Made by a program: the position numbers and the translations under genes. Shown here piece after piece: positions 8,695 to 17,611 of a DNA stretch of 64,000 bases; within the stretch, counting starts at the first letter, position 1; each line of letters starts with the position of its first letter. The DNA comes from Arthrobacter sp. FW306-07-I (GTDB taxonomy: Bacteria > Actinomycetota > Actinomycetes > Actinomycetales > Micrococcaceae). The DNA lies in NCBI RefSeq assembly GCF_021800405.1, contig NZ_CP084550.1, forward strand, positions 3,472,001-3,536,000, read 5' to 3'. The notes under the pieces were generated by a model. That model was not told the origin of the DNA. It saw only the letters and a list, made by a program, of their open reading frames with translations, and did not search any database.

Positions 8695-9848
8695 CAGCAC
8701 CATCAACCCGCAGGCTGCCCGAGCCCCGGGTGGCACCCTCGGTGGCGGCAACCACCAACAGCCACCTGCAGATCACGGACGTCACCAAGAACTTCGGATC
8801 GCAGGCGGTCCTGAGGGGCGTCAACCTCTCCGTGGCCAAGGGCGGCACCACCGCCATCGTGGGCCCGTCCGGCTCCGGCAAAACCACGCTGCTGCGCCTG
8901 ATCGCCGGGTTTGAACATCCGGACACCGGGAGCATCTCGCTGAACGGGACCCTTGTGGCTGGTGATGGCGCGTGGCTTCCGGCGCACAAGCGGGAGATCG
9001 GGTACGTGGCCCAGGACGGTGCCCTGTTCCCGCATCTGACGGTAGGCCAGAACGTTGCCTTCGGCCTGAATGCGGCCAAGCTCGACGGCGGCCGCCGCGC
9101 CGTCAACGCCCGCGTGGCGGAGTTGCTGGAAATGGTGTCGCTGGATGCGTCCATGGCCAAGCGCCGCCCGCACCAGCTCTCCGGCGGCCAGCAGCAGCGG
9201 GTCGCCCTGGCCCGGGCGCTGGCGCGCGAACCGGAGCTGATGCTGCTGGACGAGCCTTTCTCCGCCCTGGACGCGGGCCTGCGCGTGGCCACCCGCCGGG
9301 CCGTGGCCAAGGTCCTGGCCGAGGCAGGGGTCACCACCATCCTGGTCACGCACGACCAGGCCGAGGCCCTGTCCTTCGCGGACCAGGTGGCCGTGATGCG
9401 CGGCGGCAAGCTGGCCCAGATCGGTAACCCCTTCGTGGTGTACACCCGCCCCGCGGACCGGGCCACCGCCGAATTCCTGGGTGATGCCGTCATCCTGGAC
9501 GCCTGGCTGGAGGGCTCCCTGGCCACCTGCTCCCTGGGCGGCATCCCGGTCCGCCGGCCGCCGGCGCAGGGCCGGGTACAGCTGATGCTGCGGCCGGAAC
9601 AGATCCGCATCGCCGAGGACGGACCCATCCGCGGCGTGGTGGTGGACACGGACTACTTCGGCCCCGAAACCACCGTGCGGCTGAAGCTGAACGTGCCGCA
9701 GGAAGTGGCCGAGCACGCTGACCACCGCTACCCCGGCGGCGGCGAGGTGATCACCATTCGGCACTGGAACGCCTCGATCGCCCGGCCCGGCATGGAACTG
9801 TGCCTGCGGGTGGTGGGCGAAGCCGTGGCGTTCCCGGTGGAGGACTGA
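8691..9848 (+). CDS. Ferric-iron ABC transporter ATP-binding protein (FbpC type)
   Basis: 385-residue ATPase energising iron import. Walker A GPSGSGKTT, Q-loop region in GYVAQDGALFPHL, signature LSGGQQQRVALARAL, Walker B LMLLDEPFSALDA and the H-loop THDQAEAL are all intact. The C-terminal third after about residue 260 fits a TOBE-type regulatory domain. It starts with GTG overlapping the permease stop and ends the operon. Specificity for iron is inferred from the binding protein and the IdeR-like box. Confidence 0.93.
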   Translation: MTAPSTRRLPEPRVAPSVAATTNSHLQITDVTKNFGSQAVLRGVNLSVAKGGTTAIVGPSGSGKTTLLRLIAGFEHPDTGSISLNGTLVAGDGAWLPAHKREIGYVAQDGALFPHLTVGQNVAFGLNAAKLDGGRRAVNARVAELLEMVSLDASMAKRRPHQLSGGQQQRVALARALAREPELMLLDEPFSALDAGLRVATRRAVAKVLAEAGVTTILVTHDQAEALSFADQVAVMRGGKLAQIGNPFVVYTRPADRATAEFLGDAVILDAWLEGSLATCSLGGIPVRRPPAQGRVQLMLRPEQIRIAEDGPIRGVVVDTDYFGPETTVRLKLNVPQEVAEHADHRYPGGGEVITIRHWNASIARPGMELCLRVVGEAVAFPVED

Positions 9849-9957
9849 GCACCAGCCGTCTCTCCTGACACAGAAAAATCATCCTGTGGAAACACTCCGG
9901 CAATGTCTCCCCGCCAAGCTGTCCTTACGGGGATACAACAGCAGGAGGCAGCCCATT

Positions 9958-10224
9958 ATGGAGGCACAAGGAGTACGTACGGCCCAGCTTCGGATCGGGG
10001 ATCAGATCGAGGCTTGGCACAGGGGCAGGCTCTTCCACAAAGGGCGCGTGACCGACGTGGTCCCGGCCCTTGAACTCTTCTGGATCCTGGACGCCCGGAC
10101 CGGCACGCGCAAGCTGCTGGACCCCGAAGCCCTGGAGATACGCCACGTGGAGGCCGGGGCGCCGGTGAAACCGGACGTCACCGCCAAGCCCCAGCCCCCG
10201 GCCAAGCCGCTCGCCACCGCCTGA
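9958..10224 (+). CDS. Small conserved-looking protein of unknown function
   Basis: 88-residue soluble protein: an N-terminal globular part of about 65 residues (ELFWILDARTGTRKLLDPEA is typical of it) and a Pro/Lys-rich tail. The start is set by AGGAGG at 9943-9948, 9 nt before the ATG; a GTG 72 bases upstream has no such site. The alternating hydrophobic pattern and the phrase GRVTDVVP suggest a small beta-barrel, but I do not recognise the family. It lies alone between the iron operon and convergent nhaA. Confidence 0.75.
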   Translation: MEAQGVRTAQLRIGDQIEAWHRGRLFHKGRVTDVVPALELFWILDARTGTRKLLDPEALEIRHVEAGAPVKPDVTAKPQPPAKPLATA

Positions 10225-10238
10225 AGCCCGGTGAGGGC

Positions 10239-11591
10239 TCAGGCGCGGTCCTGGTAGACGTCCGGGACGCCGTCGTGGTCCGAATCCACGTTCTCCAGCT
10301 CTTCGGCCAGGCGGTACTGCCGGTTGCGGGTGCGCAGCACGGCGGTTGCCAGCAGCGCGGCAATCAGCGACGCGGCCAGGATGCCAACCTTGGCATGGTC
10401 GTCATGCAGGCTGCCGTTGCCGAAGCTGAGTTCCGCCACCAGCAGGGACACGGTGAAGCCGATCCCCGCCAGCAGCGCAACACCAAACACGTCGATCCAT
10501 TTGAAGGAGCTGTCCAGGGTGGCCCTGGTGGCTTTGGTCAGGATCCACGTGGTGGCCAGGATGCCGATCGGCTTGCCCAGGACCAGGCCCAGGATGATGC
10601 CCAGCGCCACGGGGTCCGTCAGGGCTGAGCCCAATCCAGCCCAGCCACCCACGGCCACGCCGGCCGAAAAGAACGCGAACACAGGCACTGCCACGCCCGC
10701 GGAGATGGGCCGGAACCGGTGCTCGAAGATCTCCGCCAGCCCGGGTCCGGCTTCGGGCCCGCCCGACGCCTGGGAGCGGATCACCGGAATGGCGAAGCCC
10801 AGCAGCACGCCCGCCACGGTGGCATGGATACCGGAAGCGTGCACCAGCGCCCACGTCACGGCGCCCAGGGGCAGCAGGACCAGCCAGGCAGCGGCGGCAT
10901 GCAGGCCAAAGAACCGACGGAACTTCTGGGCCAGGAAGGCATAGATGGCCAGCGGAACCAGCGCCAGAAGCAGAGGCGCCACCTGGATGTCGCTGGAGTA
11001 GAAGAACGCGATGATGGTGATGGCGATCAGGTCATCCACCACGGCCAGCGTGAGCAGGAAGATCCGCAGGGCGCTGGGCAGGTGGGACCCTATGATCGCC
11101 AGGACGGCAACGGCAAAAGCAATATCCGTTGCGGTGGGAATGGCCCACCCCCGGAGCGTTTCCGGGCTGGCGAGATTGACGACGGCGTAGATCACCGCCG
11201 GGACCGCCACGCCTCCCACGGCGGCCGCTACCGGCACGATCGACTTGCTGATCTGGCGCAGGTCACCGGCCACGAATTCGCGTTTAAGTTCCAGGCCCAC
11301 CAGGAAGAAGAAGATGGCCAGCAGCCCATCCGCCGCCCACGCCCCCAGGCTCAGTTCAAGGTGCCATGGTTCGTAGCCAACCTTGAAGTCGCGGAGGGCA
11401 AAGTAGCTGTCCGACGCCGGGGAGTTTGCCCATACCAGCGCGATGACGGCAGCGACCACCAGGAGGGCACCGCCGACGGTTTCCTTGCGGAGGATCTCGC
11501 CGATCCGCAGCGCCTCGGCGTAGCTGCCACGGGAAAAAACGGTGGAACCGAAGAATTTGTTCTGGCGTGGGGTGGGCGGTGTGGCGCTCAT
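10239..11591 (-). CDS. nhaA: Na+/H+ antiporter NhaA
   Basis: 450-residue inner-membrane antiporter for sodium and pH homeostasis. Family features include [15 protein letters not shown] near the first helix, [14 protein letters not shown], the discontinuous-helix region [14 protein letters not shown] with the functional Asp, and [14 protein letters not shown] carrying the adjacent Asp pair of the ion site. I use the ATG giving MSATPPTP; further upstream in-frame codons lie in non-coding-like sequence. Unusually, the last 17 residues contain DSDHDGVPD (436-444), a calcium-loop-like motif not part of the core NhaA fold. Confidence 0.95.
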   Translation of the reverse strand: MSATPPTPRQNKFFGSTVFSRGSYAEALRIGEILRKETVGGALLVVAAVIALVWANSPASDSYFALRDFKVGYEPWHLELSLGAWAADGLLAIFFFLVGLELKREFVAGDLRQISKSIVPVAAAVGGVAVPAVIYAVVNLASPETLRGWAIPTATDIAFAVAVLAIIGSHLPSALRIFLLTLAVVDDLIAITIIAFFYSSDIQVAPLLLALVPLAIYAFLAQKFRRFFGLHAAAAWLVLLPLGAVTWALVHASGIHATVAGVLLGFAIPVIRSQASGGPEAGPGLAEIFEHRFRPISAGVAVPVFAFFSAGVAVGGWAGLGSALTDPVALGIILGLVLGKPIGILATTWILTKATRATLDSSFKWIDVFGVALLAGIGFTVSLLVAELSFGNGSLHDDHAKVGILAASLIAALLATAVLRTRNRQYRLAEELENVDSDHDGVPDVYQDRA

Positions 11592-11714
11592 GCAGGCGTC
11601 CTTAAATCCGGGTTCGACAAATACATGCCGACCAGACTTCCCGGCGCACCTTCGGTCCATTCTACGGGGCCCCGCTGCCGCCTCCCAAACACTCTTCTCC
11701 GGCGGATTTCGGGG

Positions 11715-11791
11715 TTTTGTGGGCCAGTTCACAAAAACACCCATCCGGCGCTTCGATGGCATCGAATCATTAATGTCCCTCATCTGGGACA
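11715..11791. promoter_or_regulatory. Two inverted repeats in the nhaA / CHRD-like gene divergent region
   Basis: TTTTGTG (11715-11721) mirrors CACAAAA (11730-11736), and TGTCCC (11774-11779) mirrors GGGACA (11786-11791). Both lie in the 232-base divergent gap, the second only 33 bases before the ATG of the surface-protein gene. They are candidate operators without an assigned regulator. Confidence 0.3.
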
Positions 11792-11823
11792 AAACGTCAC
11801 TTGCATGAGGAGAATGCTTTCCG

Positions 11824-12597
11824 ATGAACAAGACACTTCGTTTCCTCGCAGTTCCCACCCTCGCCCTGGGCGCCCTGGCCCTTTCGGGCGGTCCCGCCTC
11901 CGCAGCGGACCACACATACCAGTCCACTCTCACCCAAATCAATGGCAGCTCTGCCTCGGGCACCGTCACCGTGGACGTCACAGGCAATCAGGCACACGCC
12001 GTCCTGAAGGTCTCCGGTCTGGCCTCCACCTTCAACAACGCGCCCTACCCCCACGTCCAGCACATCCACGGCGGCGCCCAAGGCGTCTGCCCAGCACCGT
12101 CGGCAGACAAGGACGGCGACGGCGTGGTTTCCACCACCGAGGGTGCACCCAGCTACGGCGGAATTGTGACGACCCTGTCCACCAGCGGCGATACCAGCCC
12201 TGCGGCCGGGCTCGACCTCAAGGTTGCGGGCCAGGGTGCCAGCTACACCGTGGACCGAACTTTCGAACTCAACGCCGAGACCAAATCCGCCCTGGAGTCC
12301 GGCACCGCCGTCGTCGTTGTCCACGGGCTCGATCCGGCCACCCTCAGCCCGGCCGGGCAGGCCGCCAAATCGGACCTCGTTCCGAGCCTCCCACTCGCTG
12401 CCACCTCCCCCGCCCTTTGCGGGACGCTTAAAGCGGGGCAGATGAAGATGCCCGCCGGCGGCGTTGACACGGGCGTTGCGCAGCAGGCCGGTGGCACCGA
12501 CAGCGGCGCCCTCGCCCTGGGCGGCGGCTTGGTCCTGGCAGCGGCAGCAGGTGGCGCCTACCTGGTCCGCCGCCGCGGTTCAGGTTCGGAAGCCTAA
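11824..12597 (+). CDS. Exported CHRD-like surface protein with C-terminal membrane anchor
   Basis: 257 residues. A Sec signal peptide ends near GGPASAA; the mature part (about 30-200) has beta-rich, CHRD-like character with [11 protein letters not shown] and VVVVHGLDP, plus a calcium-loop-like DKDGDGVVS. The end is a Gly/Ala-rich transmembrane helix followed by RRRGSGSEA, as in wall- or membrane-anchored proteins. I see no clear LPxTG or LAxTG motif before the helix. It is followed 22 bases later by a class F sortase, which makes a link plausible but unproven. Confidence 0.75.
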   Translation: MNKTLRFLAVPTLALGALALSGGPASAADHTYQSTLTQINGSSASGTVTVDVTGNQAHAVLKVSGLASTFNNAPYPHVQHIHGGAQGVCPAPSADKDGDGVVSTTEGAPSYGGIVTTLSTSGDTSPAAGLDLKVAGQGASYTVDRTFELNAETKSALESGTAVVVVHGLDPATLSPAGQAAKSDLVPSLPLAATSPALCGTLKAGQMKMPAGGVDTGVAQQAGGTDSGALALGGGLVLAAAAGGAYLVRRRGSGSEA

Positions 12598-12619
12598 GTC
12601 CGGCTGGCTGGACCACGCC

Positions 12620-13339
12620 ATGTCCTTCCTGAACTCCGGCAGCCGTGGAAGCCTTCGGGCCCCCGCGGCTGCCGGGCTTCTGCTCCTGCTCGCCCTCACC
12701 GGCTGCGGCTCCGCACCAGGAACGTCCGCCACCGGCCCATCGCCTTCGCTCTCCCCCGTACCGTCGGCATCCCCCGCACCTTCCGCGTCCATGCCTTCGC
12801 CCGCCGCGCCAATCTCCACCGCCCCCGTTCCTGCCGGCCCGCCCGCACCCACCGCACCTCCCGTCGTCGAACCCCCAGTCCTGCCCCGGTCCGAACCGGC
12901 GGCGCTTGATATCCCCTCGATTGGCCTGCGCACGGAACTGCTGAGCCTGGGCCTGCGGCCCAACGGCTCGCTGCAGGTCCCGGAAGACAAGGGCAACGGA
13001 GCCCCGGCTGGTTGGTACAACGGCTCGCCGACGCCCGGCGAGCGCGGCCCGGCCGTGGTGCTGGGGCATGTCAACGCGCTCGGCGGCCACAAAGGTGTCT
13101 TCGCCGACCTCCGTAAACTCGCGCCCGGAGCCGAGGTCAGTGTGGCGCGGACGGACGGCAGCACGGCCCTTTTCGTCGTCGAACGCGCTGCCGTCTACGG
13201 CAAAGACAATTTCCCCACCCTTGAGGTTTACGGCAACACTCCGGAGTCCGAACTGAGGCTGATCACCTGCGACGGTTATGACGCCGTCACCGGCCTCTTC
13301 GATGACAACTACGTCGTTTTCGCCAAGCTCAAAGCCTGA
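12620..13339 (+). CDS. Class F sortase (lipoprotein-like N-terminus)
   Basis: 239-residue transpeptidase-fold protein. The N-terminus is a signal with LTGC lipobox near residue 28, then a Pro/Ser/Ala-rich linker to about residue 95, then the sortase domain starting LDIPSIGL. The catalytic His is in VVLGHVN and the Cys in LITCDGYD, where class F enzymes have T-C-D/G, with a downstream basic residue expected in the final strand. The ATG is in the gap after the surface-protein gene. It could anchor the upstream protein or act on LAYTG-type substrates elsewhere. Confidence 0.88.
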   Translation: MSFLNSGSRGSLRAPAAAGLLLLLALTGCGSAPGTSATGPSPSLSPVPSASPAPSASMPSPAAPISTAPVPAGPPAPTAPPVVEPPVLPRSEPAALDIPSIGLRTELLSLGLRPNGSLQVPEDKGNGAPAGWYNGSPTPGERGPAVVLGHVNALGGHKGVFADLRKLAPGAEVSVARTDGSTALFVVERAAVYGKDNFPTLEVYGNTPESELRLITCDGYDAVTGLFDDNYVVFAKLKA

Positions 13340-13355
13340 TCGGACAGACAACAAC

Positions 13356-13377
13356 GGCCGCCCCACTCGCGGCGGCC
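13356..13377 (+). terminator. Weak hairpin after sortase gene
   Basis: GGCCGCC and GGCGGCC pair around an 8-base loop, 17 bases after the sortase stop and just before the next gene. No T-run follows, so it may only attenuate read-through or be incidental GC symmetry. Confidence 0.35.
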
Positions 13378-13390
13378 AGGACGGATCGTC

Positions 13391-14005
13391 ATGAAGAACC
13401 GTGCTCCCCTGCTGACAACCCTGGCGCTGTCGCTGCTGCTCACCGGCTGTGCTGCGGCGGGATCAGCCGGGCAGGCCCTTCCAGCGGCGCCCCCCGGCCC
13501 CGGCTCAACGGCGGCGGCCCATGCCGGCCACCATGGCACCGATACAGCTGTTCCCGAAACCAGCCCCGGAGGCCCCAGCGCGGCCGCCAGGATGGTATGC
13601 GGGGACCAGCCGATGGAACGGCTGACCAGCATCCTGTCGCTCGACCGGAAACCGCACACGGTAAGCAGCTGGGCCAACGGCACCTTCACCTGCACCTACC
13701 ATCTAACCGAAGGTGCACTGGTGATTACCGTGCAGGAGGCGCCCGACCAAGCGAGGGCGCGGGCGTATTTCGACGCCATGCAAGCCCTTGCCACAGACGC
13801 CTCCCCCATTGAGGGGCTGGCCAACCTGGGCTTTCCCGCCTATGAAACTGCAGCCGGTTCCGCCGTTTTCCAAAAGGACAACTTTGTGCTGCAGGTGAAC
13901 GCATCGGCGCTTCCATCTGCGGTTGGACCGGATGCCATCACCCGCGGCGCCTTGGCATACCAGCTCTCCACAACCATCCTTGCCTGCTGGGTGGAGCACC
14001 ACTAG
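13391..14005 (+). CDS. Secreted lipoprotein of unknown function (DUF3558-like)
   Basis: 204 residues. A signal peptide ends in LTGC near residue 20; a low-complexity Ala/Pro/Gly region with HAGHHG follows to about residue 60; the folded part contains two or three Cys (MVCGDQP, FTCTYHL, ILACWVEHH) suited to disulfides. The overall plan, lipobox plus a domain reading Cys...Cys with AYFDAMQA-type helix, resembles actinobacterial DUF3558-type lipoproteins, but this is only resemblance. It follows the sortase and overlaps the convergent ANTAR gene by four bases. Confidence 0.7.
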   Translation: MKNRAPLLTTLALSLLLTGCAAAGSAGQALPAAPPGPGSTAAAHAGHHGTDTAVPETSPGGPSAAARMVCGDQPMERLTSILSLDRKPHTVSSWANGTFTCTYHLTEGALVITVQEAPDQARARAYFDAMQALATDASPIEGLANLGFPAYETAAGSAVFQKDNFVLQVNASALPSAVGPDAITRGALAYQLSTTILACWVEHH

Positions 14006-14682
14006 CCCGCGCGGCGGTCCCCCGCGTGGTTCGCCCGGCCGTGCAGTTGGATGGCCCGCACGGCACGGTCCAGGTAGGTCCGTGCCTCCGTGGAGTTGGC
14101 CAACTGCACCAGTTCCGCCGCCACTACCACCAGCTTGACGTTCCGGTGGCTGCTGGTGCTTACCAGCATCTGGAACGCGTCATCGGAGCCAAGTCTCAGC
14201 TGGCCCATGAGGATGCCCCGGGCCTGGTCGATCACGGTCCGGGTTGCCGTTGCACGCGCGACGGCGTCCCGGGCCGTTTGTTCGGTTTCGCGCTGCAGGG
14301 TGCGGCTGAGGTCTACCGTTACGCCTTCGAGCGCCAGCACTGCTCCGTCGGCGCTCAAGACCGCCTCGCCGGAGGTCACCACACGCCGCGTCTTCCCCCG
14401 GGCGTCCACAATCCGGTGATACATGCAGAAGAAGCCGCCTGTGGCGGAAACCTGCTGCACAATCTCCTCGCACCGCTCGCGGTCATCAGGATGCTTGTGG
14501 GCAAAGATCAGTTCCAGCGTGGGGACAACCTCGCCGCGCTGGTATCCGTGCAGCCGGAACATCCCGTCCGACCACTGGAAGGTTGGACCTGAGGGCTCAA
14601 TGTCCACGCGGAAGGTACCGGCATCGCTTTCGCTGTCTCCGAGGGCACTCGAATACGTGTACAAATCGCTCAGCTCCGTCAC
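14002..14682 (-). CDS. PAS-ANTAR domain regulator
   Basis: 226-residue cytoplasmic protein. Residues about 20-120 form a PAS fold (FQWSDGMFRLHGYQRGEV, then FAHKHPDD and the terminal strands), and about 150-205 form an ANTAR RNA-binding domain (VIDQARGILMGQLRLGSDDAF, then helix NVKLVVVAAELV). ANTAR proteins usually bind paired hexaloop RNA hairpins to prevent termination. The GTG start is preceded by GGAGG at about 8 nt, better than codons upstream. Its signal and RNA targets are unknown; it is transcribed divergently from the copper genes. Confidence 0.85.
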   Translation of the reverse strand: MTELSDLYTYSSALGDSESDAGTFRVDIEPSGPTFQWSDGMFRLHGYQRGEVVPTLELIFAHKHPDDRERCEEIVQQVSATGGFFCMYHRIVDARGKTRRVVTSGEAVLSADGAVLALEGVTVDLSRTLQRETEQTARDAVARATATRTVIDQARGILMGQLRLGSDDAFQMLVSTSSHRNVKLVVVAAELVQLANSTEARTYLDRAVRAIQLHGRANHAGDRRAG

Positions 14683-14825
14683 AGGTCCACCTCCCGTGCA
14701 ATGGCCAGCCCCCAGCGGTCCGGCTCTGTCCCCGCTCCTTCCAGTATGGTCGCGTTGCGCAACAGAAGGTAGTGCGGGAGGTCCCATGGAACTCGCGCGT
14801 GAAATGCGCTAGAGTCCTTGACCTT

Positions 14826-14844
14826 TATACCCCCAGGGGGTATA
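14826..14844. promoter_or_regulatory. CsoR-type copper operator
   Basis: TATACCCCCAGGGGGTATA is a perfect 19-bp palindrome, matching the C-tract/G-tract dyad recognised by CsoR-family repressors. It lies about 110 bases upstream of the copper chaperone gene, so the copper operon is probably derepressed by Cu(I). No csoR gene is present in this window. Confidence 0.85.
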
Positions 14845-14954
14845 TTGGCGGTGTTGTCAGTGAAGTGGTATGTCCCGGCCGGCGCACCAGCACCAGCCTT
14901 TCACAGCCGTTCAACCCCAGCGCCCCTTGATTCCCTCAACGGATTGGAACTGAC

Positions 14955-15311
14955 ATGAACAGCGGGAACCGTCCCCAGCTCCCCCTCGCATCCTCCGGCT
15001 GCAGCTGCTGCGCCCCAACCAACTCGGTGGAGCCGGCCAGCATCCTCCCCGCAACCGCCCCGCAGGAGCCTCCGGCCGCCGTCGTAAGTGCCGACGCAGA
15101 CGCTTCCGCGCAGCGCAGCTTTGCAGTGGAAGGCATGACCTGCGGGCACTGCGTCCGGTCTGTCGAAACGGCTGTCTTCGCCGTTCCGGGCGTAACCTCG
15201 GCCTCGGTTGACCTGGTGCCGGGCGGCCGCTCCCGGCTTACCGTGACCGGCCGGGCGTCCGAAGCCGACGTCCGCCAGGCCGTGGCTGCCGCCGGTTACG
15301 CCCTGGCCTGA
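14955..15311 (+). CDS. Heavy-metal-associated domain protein, CopZ-like copper chaperone
   Basis: 118 residues. The C-terminal half (about 53-118) is a ferredoxin-like HMA domain with the metal site GMTCGHCV and the usual PGVTSASVDL strand. It is preceded by an unusual 50-residue extension starting with GCSCCAPT, a second Cys cluster, then Pro/Ala-rich sequence. It should carry Cu(I) to the adjacent ATPase. It is the first gene after the CsoR-type palindrome, 81 bases before the ATPase gene. The extension could be an extra metal site or a linker. Confidence 0.88.
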   Translation: MNSGNRPQLPLASSGCSCCAPTNSVEPASILPATAPQEPPAAVVSADADASAQRSFAVEGMTCGHCVRSVETAVFAVPGVTSASVDLVPGGRSRLTVTGRASEADVRQAVAAAGYALA

Positions 15312-15392
15312 TACGGGCCGCGCCCCTGCGCTCCCAACATTTTTCCGCAGCCCCGGGTAAAGCCGGGCAGCGATTGCCTCCAAGGAGGAACC

Positions 15393-17579
15393 ATGCAGGA
15401 TCACCACGATATGCAGGACCAGCACGGCACGCAGGACCACCCCGCCGTGCACCACCAGGGAGGCGGGCATGACCACCCCCAGCCGCCCGGGGGGACGCTC
15501 ACGGAGCCCCCTGCACACAGCGCCGGGCACACCGGACACCCGCAGCACGCCGGACACGGCCAGCACGACGACGACCACACCATCCACACGCACGGCCAGC
15601 ACGCGGGCCACAGCACGGCCATGTTCAAGAACAGATTCTGGCTGACGCTGGCCCTGTCCATTCCCGTGGTCTACTTCAGCCCCATGATGGCCCACCTGCT
15701 GGGCTACATGCCGCCGGAGTTCCCCGGCTCCGCCTGGATCCCCCCGGTCCTGGGCACCGCGATTTTCCTCTACGGCGGCCAGCCGTTCCTCAAGGGCGGC
15801 CTGCAGGAGCTCAAAGACCGCACCCCCGGAATGATGCTGCTGATTGCCATGGCCATCACGGTGGCCTTCGCCGCCTCCTGGGTCACCAGCCTGGGCATCG
15901 GCGGCTTCGACCTGGACTTCTGGTGGGAGCTGGCCCTGCTGGTGGCCATCATGCTGCTGGGGCACTGGATCGAAATGCGTGCCCTCGGATCCGCGCAGGG
16001 CGCCCTTGATGCCCTCGCCGCGCTGCTGCCGGACGAAGCCGAGCGCATCACCGACAGCGGCACCGAGACCGTTCCCGTGTCCGAACTCAACGCCGGGGAC
16101 CTGGTCCTGGTGCGTCCCGGCGCCCGCATGCCCGCTGACGGAAACGTGGTGGACGGCCAGGCCGAGTTCGACGAGTCCATGATCACCGGTGAATCCAAGA
16201 CCGTGGCGCGTGGCCTAGGCGATCCCGTGGTGGCCGGAACCGTTGCCACGGACAGCAGCGTCCGCGTCCGGGTCACGGCCGTTGGCGACCAGACCGCCCT
16301 GGCCGGGATCCAGCGGCTGGTGGAGGAAGCACAGGCCTCATCATCACGCGCACAGGCCCTGGCGGACCGCGCCGCAGCCTTCCTCTTCTACTTTGCCGCC
16401 GGCGCCGGCGTCCTCACCTTCATCGCCTGGACGCTGATGGGAAGCGTCCCCGACGCCGTGACCCGGACCGTCACCGTACTGGTCATTGCCTGCCCGCACG
16501 CCCTTGGCCTGGCCATCCCGCTGGTGATCGCCATTTCCACCGAGCAGGCGGCGCGGGCCGGCGTCCTGATCAAGAACCGGATGGCGCTGGAGCGGATGCG
16601 GACCATCGATGTGGTCCTGTTCGACAAGACCGGCACCCTGACCACCGGCGAGCCGGAGCTGAAGGACGTTGCCGTAGCTGAAGGAGCAGATCCGGACGCG
16701 GTGCTTGCCCTCGCCGCCACCGTGGAGTCCGACAGTGAACACCCCGTGGCACGGGCCATCGTCCGCGCTGCGAAGGCACGGAACCTGGCGCTGGCTCCGG
16801 CCACCGGCTTCACCTCGCTGATGGGCCGCGGCGTCCGCGCCAACGTGGAAGGCCGTACGGTGCATGTGGGCGGGCCGGCGCTCCTGCGCGAGCTCGGCGT
16901 CGTGGAACCGGCCTCCCTGGCGGGGAGCACCAAAGCCTGGATGGACCGCGGGGCAGCGGTCCTGCACGTTGTCGACGACGGCAACGTCCTGGGCGCCGTC
17001 AGCATGGAGGATGCGGTGCGGCCGGAGTCCCGGCAGGCTGTTGCTGCCCTGCAGCGGCGCGGGGTCAAGGTGGCCATGGTTACCGGTGACGCGCACCAGG
17101 TGGCCAAGGCCGTGGCCGCGGATCTGGACATCGACGAGGTGTTCGCCGAGGTCCTGCCCGCGGACAAGGACAAGAAAGTGGCCGAGCTGCAGGGCCGCGG
17201 CCTGAGGGTGGCCATGGTGGGCGACGGCGTCAACGACTCACCCGCGCTGGCCCGTGCCGAGGTGGGGATCGCCATCGGCGCCGGAACCGACGTGGCAGTG
17301 GAATCCGCCGGCGTGGTGCTGGCCGGAAACGATCCGCGGGCCGTGCTGTCCATGGTTGACCTGTCCCGTGCCAGCTACCGGAAGATGTGGCAGAACCTGG
17401 TGTGGGCCACCGGCTACAACGTCCTGTCCGTGCCATTGGCTGGCGGTGTCCTGGCATTCGCCGGGGTGGTGCTGTCGCCCGCAGCAGGGGCGGTGCTGAT
17501 GTCCGCGTCCACCGTGGTGGTGGCACTGAACGCCCAGCTCCTCCGGCGCCTGAAACTGAACCCGTCCGAGGTACGTTGA
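15393..17579 (+). CDS. Copper-transporting P1B-type ATPase (CPH motif, CopB-like)
   Basis: 728-residue efflux pump. The first 75 residues are very rich in His, Gln and Met-type metal ligands and replace HMA domains. The membrane metal motif is ACPHALG (about residue 367), the CPH form assigned to the CopB subgroup rather than the CPC of CopA. Phosphorylation site DKTGTLT (about 410), actuator TGES and hinge GDGVNDSPAL are intact. An AAGGAGG-like site precedes the ATG. The pump exports copper from the cytosol in cooperation with the upstream chaperone. Confidence 0.93.
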   Translation: MQDHHDMQDQHGTQDHPAVHHQGGGHDHPQPPGGTLTEPPAHSAGHTGHPQHAGHGQHDDDHTIHTHGQHAGHSTAMFKNRFWLTLALSIPVVYFSPMMAHLLGYMPPEFPGSAWIPPVLGTAIFLYGGQPFLKGGLQELKDRTPGMMLLIAMAITVAFAASWVTSLGIGGFDLDFWWELALLVAIMLLGHWIEMRALGSAQGALDALAALLPDEAERITDSGTETVPVSELNAGDLVLVRPGARMPADGNVVDGQAEFDESMITGESKTVARGLGDPVVAGTVATDSSVRVRVTAVGDQTALAGIQRLVEEAQASSSRAQALADRAAAFLFYFAAGAGVLTFIAWTLMGSVPDAVTRTVTVLVIACPHALGLAIPLVIAISTEQAARAGVLIKNRMALERMRTIDVVLFDKTGTLTTGEPELKDVAVAEGADPDAVLALAATVESDSEHPVARAIVRAAKARNLALAPATGFTSLMGRGVRANVEGRTVHVGGPALLRELGVVEPASLAGSTKAWMDRGAAVLHVVDDGNVLGAVSMEDAVRPESRQAVAALQRRGVKVAMVTGDAHQVAKAVAADLDIDEVFAEVLPADKDKKVAELQGRGLRVAMVGDGVNDSPALARAEVGIAIGAGTDVAVESAGVVLAGNDPRAVLSMVDLSRASYRKMWQNLVWATGYNVLSVPLAGGVLAFAGVVLSPAAGAVLMSASTVVVALNAQLLRRLKLNPSEVR

Positions 17580-17611
17580 ACATTCCAGGCACATTGAAAG
17601 GAGGGACGGCC

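Noticed and set aside
7117..8751. 544-codon minus-strand frame opposite the iron permease
   Set aside because: Mirror of a convincing permease; repetitive Gly/Gln/His composition without motifs.
10719..12431. 570-codon plus-strand frame opposite nhaA
   Set aside because: Runs through nhaA and the promoter of the next gene, lacks a domain and has shadow composition.
11824..12597. LPxTG sorting signal in the CHRD-like protein
   Set aside because: The C-terminus has a helix and basic tail but no LPxTG or LAxTG five-residue motif, so it was not called a sortase substrate.
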